Shown: positions 47,004 to 56,423 of the stretch, piece after piece | Numbering within the stretch: position 1 is the first letter of the stretch | Layout of the letters: each line of letters begins with the position of its first letter | Notes under the pieces: model-generated | Seen by the model: the letters and a program-made list of their open reading frames with translations, nothing else | Database searches by the model: none | Told to the model about the DNA's origin: nothing | Made by a program: the position numbers and the translations under genes | Source: Luteolibacter arcticus | Lineage (GTDB): Bacteria > Verrucomicrobiota > Verrucomicrobiia > Verrucomicrobiales > Akkermansiaceae | DNA length: 64,000 nucleotides | Assembly: GCF_025950235.1 (NCBI RefSeq) | Contig: NZ_JAPDDT010000016.1 | Location: 62,001-126,000, forward strand | Direction: 5' to 3'

Positions 47004-48062
47004 GGTGGGTTCTTTGTAGAAGTGAGGCCGAGGATGTTGACGTGGAACGATGGATTGATGGATCTCGGAATGGTCTGAACGAACGATGTTCCGATTCACC
47101 TAACGGATGTGTCGTTCGACAGGAGCCTCGCCGCTAATTGGGTTGTAGCGGGATTCGATGCGGGTTTTTGAGGCAGGCCTCCGTGAAGATAGCAGCGTCG
47201 GAGGTTACGAACATCCCGTGTTCACGGGAATCCGGCAGGTATTTCGAGCGGCAAGGCCAGGAGCGTCTCGAATCCCGAGAGGGGTGCCCGGGTCCGGATT
47301 GCGGCGCCCCACGCCGCTCACGGTTCGTAGCGCACGCGGAAGAAGGCGGCTTCCCCGACGAACGGGAAGCTTGCTTCGTAGGTGGCGGCGTTTCCGAGGT
47401 CCTGTAACAGCTCGATGCTGGTGGGGGAGACGGACGGCCAGTCCGTCAGATTGATGGAATGTTGGAAAACACGCGTCACGCCGCCGAGGTCCTTGCGCTG
47501 GCGGAACTGGAGGCGGAAGGACGGGAGATCGTTCTTTGTGCCTTTGACGCGGTTTAGGTTCCGGTCGTCGAGATGGGGGTTTAGGTCCGTGACGAATTCG
47601 TGGAAATTGGTGAGGCCGTCGTGGTCGGGATCCGCGTCGTCGCCGGAGATGGCGGGGTTAGAGAGATCGGCGGGTGAAAAGATGAGGGCACGCCAGCCGG
47701 GCAGGGAGTTGGCGGATTTTAAACGAAGATCGCTGAAGGTGGCCGTCGTGCTCTGGGTGTCGTCATGCGAGGTGACGGCGAGGCCGACCGGGGCAGTGGC
47801 GGCGAGAGTGGCGGTTTTGGTGCCTGCGCTTGTCCATGTCGTGCCGTTGGTGGAATATGCGGCGGTGAAAACGTTCCCTTGGCGACTCAGGCGCAGCCAC
47901 ACCGGCGCGCTGATCCCGGTCCCTGCGGTGCTGGTGGAAGCGGCACCAGAAGTCGGACGGATTTGAAATCTCAAGCCATTTGCTGCGGTGACGACGAGAG
48001 CGACATTTGCCGCCGCCGGGTCCAGGCTGTCGCGGAAGGTGAGTCCCGCCTTGGAAAAGGGA
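46932..48062. repeat. Near-identical direct repeat, copy 2 (about 1.13 kb)
   Basis: Second copy of the block at 39740-40870, offset 7192. A third, shorter piece (about 130 bases) is nearly identical at 50100-50240 within the 3' end of the pectate-lyase-fold gene. Such patches suggest gene conversion between neighbouring 3' ends. Confidence 0.8.
47215..47228. promoter_or_regulatory. CCCGT-N4-ACGGG palindrome, site e
   Basis: Identical to site d, CCCGTGTTCACGGG, 212 bases upstream of the beta-strand-repeat start at 47003. Confidence 0.65.
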
Positions 48063-49870
48063 TCGATGTTTGCAAGGCTCTCCACATTTACCACGGCCAC
48101 GGCGTCCCCGCTCAGCGGTTTGGTCACGATTCCGCCTTGGTCAGAGGCTCCCCAAAGATCCGTGCCTGCGGCTTGCACGGAATACGCGCCGGGCCCGGTG
48201 GCGCGCACCTTGAAATGCTCTATCAAGGGACCGATTTCGGTGAGCGCGAGGCCGGAGCCATCTGCCAGACCCACGGCGATCTGGCGCGTGGTTTTGCCAT
48301 GGTTGCCACTACTGGAGATGGCGGCGGCGGAGATATCGTAAAGACCCGCAGCGAGGTCACCGAGCGCGACATCGCTGGTGGGCGACCAGTCATACGGCGC
48401 GCCGTTTTCCTGGTGCATCGTGACGCCGTTGACGGATAGATTGAAGTGGGAAATCGTGCCGCCGATGGCGCTCGTGTTCACCGTCAGATTGTTTCCCTGC
48501 ACGAGATTGGCGTTGGCGGCCGGCGTGTTGATGGTGACGCTCAGCGGCGCGGGATCGACCGGCAGGGGATTCAGCGGACCGGCATCCACCGTGAATTTCT
48601 CCGAGGAACCGACCGTGGTCTTGTCGCACTTGAGCGGATCGGCTCCGGCGGTGGGAGTGGTGACGTAGAGATTACTGCTGCTGTCGAGCAGCGAGATCGT
48701 GGCGTCCGCATTGAGGCGGACGCGGAATTTCTCTGTGTTTCCGATGCTGGCCTTGTCCGCCTTCATGGTGGTTTGCCCGCCGCCGCTGGAGACAAACAAG
48801 TCATTCGCGGTCGCCTTCAACGCGATCTGTCCCTTGCCCGCATCGATCACGAGGAATTTCTCGCCGTCGCCGGCGGTGCTCTGGCTTGCGATCAGCGGGA
48901 CGTTCGGATCGACAAGATTGGCGGAAACATATTTGCCGTTCGAGTAGGCCTTGAGCGTGATGGTCTTGCCGACAAGGATGGCCCGCTCGGCGAAGACGCG
49001 GGCGGTGTACATCATGGTGTCGATGTCGTTCTCGCTGCCGATGGGGAGGCCCTGAGAAACGCTGCTATTGTAGCAGTTGAAAGCAAGGATCTGCGGGAAC
49101 GCGCCCCGCTTGGCGAGATCCTCGAGGTATTCGCCCGTTTTCTGGTAGAACTGGGTGCCGGAATAGTTCTGAGGAAAGATGATGACGATGGAGACGAGTC
49201 CGTTGTCATTGGCCCAGCGGATTTCGTCAGCGACGTATTGTCGGTAGTTGGCATTCCGGCTGAAGTAGAACTCCGGGGGGGCATCGGTGCACATGGTGCC
49301 TCCGAGGATCGCCGTGTTGCGTCGGATCGCGAACTTCGGATCCGTGGCCCAAGGGTAAAGCTCTGGGTGGGGCTCGCCGTTGGGAGAATAGATCGGCGAG
49401 AAAGTCGACGTGTTGTAGGGATGGAGGCTGCTTTTGAGGAGGTTCGGGTAGGATGGGTCGGACCATCGGTCGACGAAGTTGATCACGATGTACCTGGCGG
49501 ATGACCAGTAGCCGGGGCCTTTGAAGAGCCGTTGCATGTCGTCGGCCGGCGTCAGGTAGTCGTTGGTGCCCACGGCGGATTCGAGGATGAAGTCCTTGCC
49601 ACCGAAGCGGGAATAGATGCCGTTGCGGATCGGGGTCGAACTCAACGACCAGCCGAGCGAGTGACAGTAGTACTTGCCGCCGGCCGCGCGGAACCTGGCC
49701 GACGAGGCAGGATTGGCGAGGTCCCGGTTGTCCATGTAAGCGGCCGCGGAGGAGCCGCCCGTGCCGTCGGTCGAGGTGGTGCCACCGGCATAGACCTGAT
49801 ACTGCGCCCTGGCGGTAAGGGAGAGAGCGAAGGAGGCGAGGACCGCCAGGGCGTGGAGAAGAATTTTCAC
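47318..49870 (-). CDS. Secreted multidomain protein with uncharacterised N-terminal domain and fascin-like trefoil
   Basis: 850 residues from a GTG start (49868-49870) whose GTGA overlaps the stop of the upstream gene, so the pair is translationally coupled. Signal peptide: ILLHALAVLASFALSLTARA. Residues 20-300 are a distant relative of the uncharacterised domain in the two discoidin proteins (GGKYYCHSLGWS, CTDAPPEFYFSRNANYRQY, VSIVIIFPQNYSG). Residues about 302-430 look like a fascin/actin-crosslinker-type beta-trefoil (KYVSANLVDP, GEKFLVIDAGKGQIALKA, EKFRVRLNADATISL), a fold often used for sugar binding. An Ig-like domain, the beta module and the shared C-terminal module (DDADPDHDGLTNFHEF) follow. 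It has no discoidin domains, so the trefoil seems to take their place. Confidence 0.78.
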   Translation of the reverse strand: MKILLHALAVLASFALSLTARAQYQVYAGGTTSTDGTGGSSAAAYMDNRDLANPASSARFRAAGGKYYCHSLGWSLSSTPIRNGIYSRFGGKDFILESAVGTNDYLTPADDMQRLFKGPGYWSSARYIVINFVDRWSDPSYPNLLKSSLHPYNTSTFSPIYSPNGEPHPELYPWATDPKFAIRRNTAILGGTMCTDAPPEFYFSRNANYRQYVADEIRWANDNGLVSIVIIFPQNYSGTQFYQKTGEYLEDLAKRGAFPQILAFNCYNSSVSQGLPIGSENDIDTMMYTARVFAERAILVGKTITLKAYSNGKYVSANLVDPNVPLIASQSTAGDGEKFLVIDAGKGQIALKATANDLFVSSGGGQTTMKADKASIGNTEKFRVRLNADATISLLDSSSNLYVTTPTAGADPLKCDKTTVGSSEKFTVDAGPLNPLPVDPAPLSVTINTPAANANLVQGNNLTVNTSAIGGTISHFNLSVNGVTMHQENGAPYDWSPTSDVALGDLAAGLYDISAAAISSSGNHGKTTRQIAVGLADGSGLALTEIGPLIEHFKVRATGPGAYSVQAAGTDLWGASDQGGIVTKPLSGDAVAVVNVESLANIDPFSKAGLTFRDSLDPAAANVALVVTAANGLRFQIRPTSGAASTSTAGTGISAPVWLRLSRQGNVFTAAYSTNGTTWTSAGTKTATLAATAPVGLAVTSHDDTQSTTATFSDLRLKSANSLPGWRALIFSPADLSNPAISGDDADPDHDGLTNFHEFVTDLNPHLDDRNLNRVKGTKNDLPSFRLQFRQRKDLGGVTRVFQHSINLTDWPSVSPTSIELLQDLGNAATYEASFPFVGEAAFFRVRYEP

Positions 49871-52800
49871 TGAGTGGGTCCCGGGTAAAGCACGCGGAAG
49901 AACCCGCCTTCGCCGGTGAGGGGGAAGCGTGCTTCGTAGATCGCGGCGTTTCCGAGATCCTGAAGCACATCCACGCTCGAGGGCACCACCTCCGGCCAGT
50001 CCGAAAGATCAGTCGATTGCTGGAAAACGCGGGGCGCGCCGCCGAGGTCTTTGCGCTGGCGGAATTGAAGGGTGAATGTCGAGAGGCCGTCGGTGGCGCC
50101 TTGGACGCGGTTTAGGTTCCGGTCGTCGAGATGGGGGTTTAGGTCCGTGACGAATTCGTGGAAATTGGTGAGGCCGTCGTGGTCGGGATCCGCGTCGTCG
50201 CCGGAGATGGCGGGGTTAGAGAGATCGGCGGGTGAAAAGGTGAGGGCGCGCCAACCAGCCAGGGAGTTGACGGTTTCCAGACGGAAGCCGCTGAAGGTGG
50301 CGGTCGTGCTGAGGGCGGCGTTGTGGGAGGTGACCGCGAGGCCGGCTTGGGCGGTCGCGGCGACGGTGGCGGTTTTCGTGCCCGCGCTCGTCCAGGTCGT
50401 GCCGTTGGCGGAGAATGCGGCGGTGAAGTTGTTTCCCTGTCGGGTCAGGCGCAGCCACACGGGGGCGGTGATGCCGCCGAACGCTGTGTAGGTGGTGGCG
50501 GCTCCGATGGTTGGACGGACCTGGAAGCTCACGCCGTTGGCTGCGGAGAGGATGAAGGCGACGTTCGCTGCGTTGCTCGCCGTGCCGTCGCGAAAGGTCA
50601 GGCCAGCCTTGGCCCAGACGTTGGTGTTTGCGAGACTCTCCACTTTGACGATTGCCACGGAGTCGCCAGTTATTGGTCGGGTGACCAGGCCGCCCTGATC
50701 CGAGCTTCCCCACAAGTCGGTCCCTGCGGCGCGCACTGAATAGGCAGCCAGCGCGGTATTGCGCACGGTGAAATGCTCGAACAGCGGGCCGAGTTCGGTG
50801 AGCTGGAGGCCGGAGCCGTCGGCCAGACCCACTGCAATCTGGCGGGTGGCAGTGCTGGTGTTGCCACCGCTGGCGGTGGCTGTGACGGAGAGATCGTGAA
50901 GGCCTGCCGACAGGTCGCCGAGCGCGGCATCGCTGGCCGCCGACCAGTCGTAGGGCGCGGTGTTTTCCTGATGCATCAGGACTCCGTTGACTGAAAGCTT
51001 GAGGTTGGAAACGGTGCCGCCGGTGGCGCTGGCGTTCACTGTGAGATTATTACCCTGAACCAGACTGGCGCCTTCCGCTGGCGTGTTGATCGTGACCACC
51101 AGCGGCACGGTTGCGGTGCCGGATCCCACGCCGGACGCGGGACCGGTAACTCCCAGTCGCTCGCCCAACACCTTGTAATAATACGGGGTGCCGCTACTCA
51201 GTCCGGTGTCGGTGAACGTGGTGGCCTCCACTCCGGTGGCGATGGTCGTGTAAGTTCCGCCGGAGGAGGTGGCGCGCTGGACCTGATAGCTCGAGGCCTC
51301 CCACGAGGGAGACCATTCCAATGTCAATTGCCCGCTGCCGGACGTGACCGCGGGCATGCCCGGCGTGGCCAGGGTGGCTCCGAAGGATGTCTGGCTGAAA
51401 TTCGCCTGGCTGACGGTGCGATATTGGCGCGGAGTGAAGGCAATACTGCCGTAGATGGTGCCACCAAGATCGACCGTGGTGGATTCCACGGCGGTCCACG
51501 ACGTGCCGTTGGTCGAATAGGAGGCGGTGTGGGTTGTGCCGTTGCGTTCCAAGCGCAGCCAGACGGGCACGGCGATGTTCGGAATCGTTTTCACCGTCGT
51601 GGGACTGCCGTTGCCGGTTGCGCGCACTTGGTAAAGGAGCCCGGAGGTGCCGTTCGCGTTCACCGTGAGCAGCGTCATCGGGTTGCCGCCCGGCCGCCCG
51701 GCCGTGCCACGGAACATCAAGCCCGCCTTTCCCCCCGAGTTCTGAAAGCTGTCCACCCGCGTCACCAGAGTCGTCGTCCCGGAAATGGTCCGGCTCAGGA
51801 TGGCTCCTTCGTCGAGATACGCCTGGAAATCCCGCCCCGCGCCGGTCAGCACGTAACTCCCCGGCCCGGTCGCCCGGCTGGTTTGATAAATTCTTTCGTC
51901 GGAATGGGTTTCACGCGAACTCAGGCCGCTGCCGCTGGGCAGGTTGATATTGACGCGCTGCACCTCGGTGCCGATGCGTCCCAGCGCATCGGTCGCGATC
52001 GCGGAAAAATAGTAACTGCCCGACGGCAGATCGGCCAGCAGGGAGGAATCGGCGGCGTTCCACGTGTAAGGCGCGGCCGTTTTGCGGGCGATGAGGTGGT
52101 CGTCGAGGTAGAGGTCCACCGATGAGATTGCCGTGGAGCTCGCGCCCACGGCGGTAACGGTCACGCTGAGGTCCGTGCTCTGCGGCAGCGCGGCCGGCGG
52201 GGTGACCGAACTCAAACTCGTGAACGTGACGACCGGTGGTGGATTCTCCTGCCGATACGCCAACTGCGCGGAGTAAATGTCCTGCGGGCTCAGGTTGGCC
52301 GGCGTTATTTTCTCGTGCCAATAGTCGGTCAGGGGCCCGGTCCACAGGTTGCCGAAGGCACCGGTCCACTGCATTGCGGTGGCGTCCGCCGTCTTGGTGC
52401 CGACTGACACCGTGCGCAGCCACTTCGCCACGGGCTGATTCGCTGCGGAGCGGATGTTCCAGTAAACCGTGCCCATCGTCGTGCCGGTGCTGGCGGAGTT
52501 CTCCGGCTCGGTCACCGTGGCATTGCTGGTATACGGATTGCCTGTGCCGCAATCGATGTCCGAGTACAGGTTACGCACCGGATCTTCGGCACCGATGTTC
52601 GAGTGATTGTCGAGCGCGACGTTTACCCCGCTGCCCGAGGAAAAGACGTTGTCGGTGGCATTCGCCTCCACTGAAAGCTCGTGCAGCAGGTCGCAGTTGA
52701 AGCGAAACCCGCGCACAAGGTTGTTATCGCCATAAAGATCGATCCCGTGGTGCCCCGTGCTGCCGTTGGCGGTGCGCCCGGACTCTACGTCGAATTGGGT

Positions 52801-54192
52801 GTCCAGGATCGAGTTATAAGTCCCGCCGCCGTCGATTCCGTAGTCCACGTTGATCATCCGGATGTTTCGGATCCAGCAATTTGTAGCCCCGGCAAAATCA
52901 ATTCCATTCTGCCCGATCTCATTAAAATGTCCCGCGTAGGGCGTGGGCGGAAATTTGATCGTCAAGCTCTCGATGCCCTTTTCACTCCCGCCCTGGATCC
53001 GGAGAAATCCGCCGCCGAAGCTGTAGTCCCCGCCGTATTCCGCTGTCAGGTTGGTGTTGATCTTGATGATCACGCCGTCCCGGCTTTCCCCGCGCAGCAC
53101 GGTGTTATTCTTGGAGACGTTGACGTATCCGCTGATCAGATAGTTTCCGTTGGGTATGTGGACGGCCTTGTTGGCCGGGCACGCCGCCAGCGCCGCGTTA
53201 AAAGCCGCCGTGCAGTCCGTCGTGCCGTCTCCCACCGCCCCGTGGTCCGTCACGTCCACCCCCGTTGACCAACTCGGGATTTCCTGTTCTCCCGCGCGGT
53301 ATCCAACTTTCGACCAATCCTTGAGCACCGCCCGATTCCAAGTGGAGCCGTTGTTTCCCCAGATCTGCGAGTATTGCACCGGCACGATGATTTCGCCGAC
53401 GACGCTCGCGAAAGTGCTGCCGAGGCGGACATTGTCGAAATTCACCGAAGCGGCGGAAGTGGAGCCGGCGACGGTGCTGGTCCCCCCGGCGAAAAGCCGA
53501 AGCGCCGAAATCGTGCCCAAGTTCACCGAGGTGTCATCGATGTAGGCGGTGGCCGGTTCGGTGGTGCCTGCGGGATTCAGGTAAAAGCGGACGCGATCCA
53601 GATTTCCCGAAGCGTTGAAGGTGATGCGCCCCACGACCAGCGATTGCGTGGCGTTGTAAGCCACGGGAGAGGCTGAGTTGGCGACGCTGAAGCTGTTGAG
53701 GTAATTGATGCCGAAATTTCCGCCGGTGCTGAGGGCGGCGTTTGCGTTCGAATTTTGTCCGAAGGCGATCTTCTCCCTCTCCCCGCTCTTCTGGCTGTCC
53801 GTGGTGCCGAAAAAGGCGAAATTCGTGGTGCGCCCGGTGTTCAGCGTGTTGAGCGCCGTGTGGTAGCTGAAGTAGAAATCGCCGCTGTCCACGATCTGGC
53901 CGAGGTCCCGGAAGGCCAATGCGCTGGACGAGGTGCCGTCGATGACGGCCTGGCCGCCGGTCACGATCGCGCTCGAGGCGGCAGGGGTGAGAGTCACTCC
54001 GGTGGAGGTGGAGCTACCCCAGGCGGCGCTGAATCCGTTTCCGCCGCTCGCGGTGTTGGTCTGAAGATTGGCGCCGTCGGAGTAAGCGAAGGAGTCCGAG
54101 GCGCTGCCCTGATAGGCGGCCGCGCCGGCCGGATGGAAGTGGAGATGCGCCCAGAGGGTAAAAGCGATGGCGGGTGATCGATACGTTCTCAT
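49867..54192 (-). CDS. Pectate-lyase-fold (right-handed beta-helix) multidomain secreted protein
   Basis: 1441 residues, signal-like start MRTYRSPAIAFTLWAHLHF. Residues about 30-270 form a LamG/PEP-CTERM-associated type beta domain (SDSFAYSDGANLQTNT). Residues about 310-640 are a Pectate_lyase_3/parallel beta-helix domain, with VDVTDHGAVGDGTTDCTAAF and helix rungs WIRNIRMINVDYGIDGGG and NNLVRGFRFNCDLLHELSVE. Then come an Ig-like domain, a beta module, an FN3 domain (SYQVQRATSSGGTYTTIATG), a second Ig-like plus beta module and the shared C-terminal module (DDADPDHDGLTNFHEF). Likely a pectin- or rhamnogalacturonan-active lyase or hydrolase; catalytic residues could not be assigned. A CCCGT palindrome lies 219 bases upstream. 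Confidence 0.82.
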   Translation of the reverse strand: MRTYRSPAIAFTLWAHLHFHPAGAAAYQGSASDSFAYSDGANLQTNTASGGNGFSAAWGSSTSTGVTLTPAASSAIVTGGQAVIDGTSSSALAFRDLGQIVDSGDFYFSYHTALNTLNTGRTTNFAFFGTTDSQKSGEREKIAFGQNSNANAALSTGGNFGINYLNSFSVANSASPVAYNATQSLVVGRITFNASGNLDRVRFYLNPAGTTEPATAYIDDTSVNLGTISALRLFAGGTSTVAGSTSAASVNFDNVRLGSTFASVVGEIIVPVQYSQIWGNNGSTWNRAVLKDWSKVGYRAGEQEIPSWSTGVDVTDHGAVGDGTTDCTAAFNAALAACPANKAVHIPNGNYLISGYVNVSKNNTVLRGESRDGVIIKINTNLTAEYGGDYSFGGGFLRIQGGSEKGIESLTIKFPPTPYAGHFNEIGQNGIDFAGATNCWIRNIRMINVDYGIDGGGTYNSILDTQFDVESGRTANGSTGHHGIDLYGDNNLVRGFRFNCDLLHELSVEANATDNVFSSGSGVNVALDNHSNIGAEDPVRNLYSDIDCGTGNPYTSNATVTEPENSASTGTTMGTVYWNIRSAANQPVAKWLRTVSVGTKTADATAMQWTGAFGNLWTGPLTDYWHEKITPANLSPQDIYSAQLAYRQENPPPVVTFTSLSSVTPPAALPQSTDLSVTVTAVGASSTAISSVDLYLDDHLIARKTAAPYTWNAADSSLLADLPSGSYYFSAIATDALGRIGTEVQRVNINLPSGSGLSSRETHSDERIYQTSRATGPGSYVLTGAGRDFQAYLDEGAILSRTISGTTTLVTRVDSFQNSGGKAGLMFRGTAGRPGGNPMTLLTVNANGTSGLLYQVRATGNGSPTTVKTIPNIAVPVWLRLERNGTTHTASYSTNGTSWTAVESTTVDLGGTIYGSIAFTPRQYRTVSQANFSQTSFGATLATPGMPAVTSGSGQLTLEWSPSWEASSYQVQRATSSGGTYTTIATGVEATTFTDTGLSSGTPYYYKVLGERLGVTGPASGVGSGTATVPLVVTINTPAEGASLVQGNNLTVNASATGGTVSNLKLSVNGVLMHQENTAPYDWSAASDAALGDLSAGLHDLSVTATASGGNTSTATRQIAVGLADGSGLQLTELGPLFEHFTVRNTALAAYSVRAAGTDLWGSSDQGGLVTRPITGDSVAIVKVESLANTNVWAKAGLTFRDGTASNAANVAFILSAANGVSFQVRPTIGAATTYTAFGGITAPVWLRLTRQGNNFTAAFSANGTTWTSAGTKTATVAATAQAGLAVTSHNAALSTTATFSGFRLETVNSLAGWRALTFSPADLSNPAISGDDADPDHDGLTNFHEFVTDLNPHLDDRNLNRVQGATDGLSTFTLQFRQRKDLGGAPRVFQQSTDLSDWPEVVPSSVDVLQDLGNAAIYEARFPLTGEGGFFRVLYPGPTQ

Positions 54193-54410
54193 GGCGGCGG
54201 GTTTCCTGGCAGGGTGGGAAGGCCTTTAACGTTTGATTGGACCAGCGGGCGGAGCCACCGTCTTGCGAACCGGACACGGGGAGAATGACTTGGATTTCTG
54301 GATCCCTGCGGAGGGAGAGCGCTGGGGGCATCCAGGGATTCGCAGAGCGGCTCCGGCGAAAGCAGGTTGTTTAAATCCGATGATCGCGATTTCCGAATCC
54401 TCGCGCCACT

Positions 54411-54424
54411 CCCGTGTTCACGTG
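54411..54424. promoter_or_regulatory. CCCGT-N4-ACGGG palindrome, site f
   Basis: CCCGTGTTCACGTG, one half-site mismatch, 219 bases upstream of the pectate-lyase-fold gene start and 5 bases past the stop of the GH78-like gene. Confidence 0.6.
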
Positions 54425-54428
54425 GCTC

Positions 54429-56138
54429 TCAGCGCCTCCTCACGCCGGGTGGCAGATCGATCTTGGATTCAATGCTGCCATCCTCCTTTCGTTCGTGGCG
54501 CACGCGGATGACGCCCTTGGGCGTCGGGTAGGTTCCCTCCGCCCATGCGAGAGGACCGAGTTGAGGGCGGATGTGGACCTCCGAGAATCCGGGCGAAGCG
54601 GGCTCGATGCCCAGCACTTGTCGGCTCAGCCAAGCGGCGGGACCACCGGCCCAGCCATGGCAAAGGCTGTGCCGGAAGCCGAGATAGCAATGCGCGCCGA
54701 AATCACCGTGGAGATCCTTTTTCCCCGCGGGAACTGGTCCGTCGATGCGGCCGGCGTTCTCGGTCCACGCGAGATCGAAGTCCTCCCAGAAGGTTGTAGC
54801 GCCATGATCCAGCATGCCACCCCAGTACTTGGAGATGAAATCGATGGCGGTGTCGATGTCGCCGGATTTGGCGAGGGCGTTGAGGACGTAGAACCCATAG
54901 AAGGTGCTGAGGTCGGCCGGGCCGTTCCTCTTGAGTGTCTGTTCCGCCACTTGGTTGGCATCGAGAAGACCGGCAAGCGCCAGTAGCGCGGCGGGCGACT
55001 TCCGGCCGGAGGCTTCCGGTTGGTGTTTCCGCAGTCGCGCGGCGGTCTCGCTGCAAAGTGCGGCCGACTCCGCGTCGCCTAACAAACTCATGATTCTGGC
55101 ACCCGAATCCATGGTGAGGACCATCATCGCCTGCAAGCCCTCATGGACCGCCGTTTTGTTCTCAAACGTCGGCCAGTCGAGGAACCGCATGCCATCGAGC
55201 GTCTCGCGTCCATCGGCATCAACGTAGGTCGTCAGCCGCCTCAGCAGCTGATCCAGGTAATCCTGTTGCTGCTTCAAGTAGGCGAGGTCGCCGTGGTGCC
55301 GATGCCATTCTTCGTGAATGAGGACCCACCACATCGAGTAGGAGCTGATGCCGTTCATCCACTCCGTCACCGGCGTGCGGTCGCGGATGAGGTCGAGGCT
55401 TTTGGGCACTACCTCGTTGGCACCGAACACCGCGTTGATCACGCTGACTTCGGGATGCATGTCGCCGAGCCAGACGAGGCGGTCGCGCTTGATGCCGTCC
55501 CACAGGTACTCCTGCATGTTGAGGTGCACCGTGTAAGCGGCGGTCTGCCAGATTCGGTTGAGGCGTTCGTCCGAGCAACGAAAGGAACCGAGATACGGGA
55601 TGTCGCGAAGCGTGAGGATGGCGTGGATCTCGCCGAGCAAGAGCGGGATCTTGGGATCCACGTTGTCGAGACGTACGAAGCGAAATGCGCTCGGGCCGAT
55701 GCTGGTCTTTCCGAGCCATGGGAGCTTGACCGTCTGGTCTCGCAGGGCGTGGTCGTTCTGTGCTCCGCGAGCTCCGAGTTCCGCCATGCTTTCGGTAAAC
55801 GATTCACCAAATCGGACCCGCACCGAGGGCATGTCCTTGCCCTGCGTCATCGTGGTGAACAGCTCAACCGAGCCGCTGATTTCCGCGCCGAAGTCGATGA
55901 CGATCCCCGCCCCAGGATTGAGAACCAGCGGCGGGGCCACTTCTGTCAGCATTGCCTGCCCTGACTTGGGCTGGAAAAGGTTGTCCGGGTTCTCCACCCC
56001 ACTCTCCGATTTCCAAGCGATGCGCGTTGGAGCGACGACGAAGGAAGCTATGCCCGTCTTTTCCGCCCGTCCCTCAAGTTCCGGCGGCAGCGCGAAGGCG
56101 GTGGACGCGCACAACAAAAGAAAGCTTGGGATTTTCAT
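54429..56138 (-). CDS. GH78-like alpha-L-rhamnosidase-family protein
   Basis: I chose ATG 56138 (569 residues), giving signal peptide MKIPSFLLLCASTAFA; the frame is open to 56261. It has the rhamnosidase-type N-terminal beta domain (VIDFGAEISGSVELF), then the six-hairpin catalytic barrel with SFRCSDERLNRIWQTAAYTV and WDGIKRDRLVWLGDMHPE, where GH78 enzymes have their general acid region, and TTFWEDFDLAW near the second conserved acidic site. The end has AWLSRQVLGIEPASPGFSEV, typical of rhamnosidase C-terminal domains. It is much shorter than the 918-residue GH78, lacking the extra N-terminal domains. Rhamnosidase activity is likely but not proven. A perfect CCCGT palindrome lies 58 bases upstream. 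Confidence 0.8.
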   Translation of the reverse strand: MKIPSFLLLCASTAFALPPELEGRAEKTGIASFVVAPTRIAWKSESGVENPDNLFQPKSGQAMLTEVAPPLVLNPGAGIVIDFGAEISGSVELFTTMTQGKDMPSVRVRFGESFTESMAELGARGAQNDHALRDQTVKLPWLGKTSIGPSAFRFVRLDNVDPKIPLLLGEIHAILTLRDIPYLGSFRCSDERLNRIWQTAAYTVHLNMQEYLWDGIKRDRLVWLGDMHPEVSVINAVFGANEVVPKSLDLIRDRTPVTEWMNGISSYSMWWVLIHEEWHRHHGDLAYLKQQQDYLDQLLRRLTTYVDADGRETLDGMRFLDWPTFENKTAVHEGLQAMMVLTMDSGARIMSLLGDAESAALCSETAARLRKHQPEASGRKSPAALLALAGLLDANQVAEQTLKRNGPADLSTFYGFYVLNALAKSGDIDTAIDFISKYWGGMLDHGATTFWEDFDLAWTENAGRIDGPVPAGKKDLHGDFGAHCYLGFRHSLCHGWAGGPAAWLSRQVLGIEPASPGFSEVHIRPQLGPLAWAEGTYPTPKGVIRVRHERKEDGSIESKIDLPPGVRRR

Positions 56139-56195
56139 TGGATGAAGTGGCCCAAAGCCTGACCGCAAGCCAGCTTCCGAGGCAGTCAAATCCTG

Positions 56196-56209
56196 CCCGT
56201 AAATACGGG
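56196..56209. promoter_or_regulatory. CCCGT-N4-ACGGG palindrome, site g
   Basis: CCCGTAAATACGGG, perfect half-sites, 58 bases upstream of the GH78-like start at 56138. The closest of the seven sites to a start codon. Confidence 0.65.
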
Positions 56210-56423
56210 AGGGGCGGAGGGAGACCGGCTGGCGACGCGGGGCGGGCCGCAACGAAGGCATTCAAGATTTTTCGCCGGCGACGCTGACGCTGCGGAACTC
56301 CGCGGGATCGTCTAGGGAACCGAAGCCGAGCCGACAGGCGAGAAAGGAGGGGTCGTCGGCCATTATGAAGGGAACGGACAAGTGTCGGCATGCGCGGCGA
56401 TAGCGCCGGTGGCTGCGTGGGCG

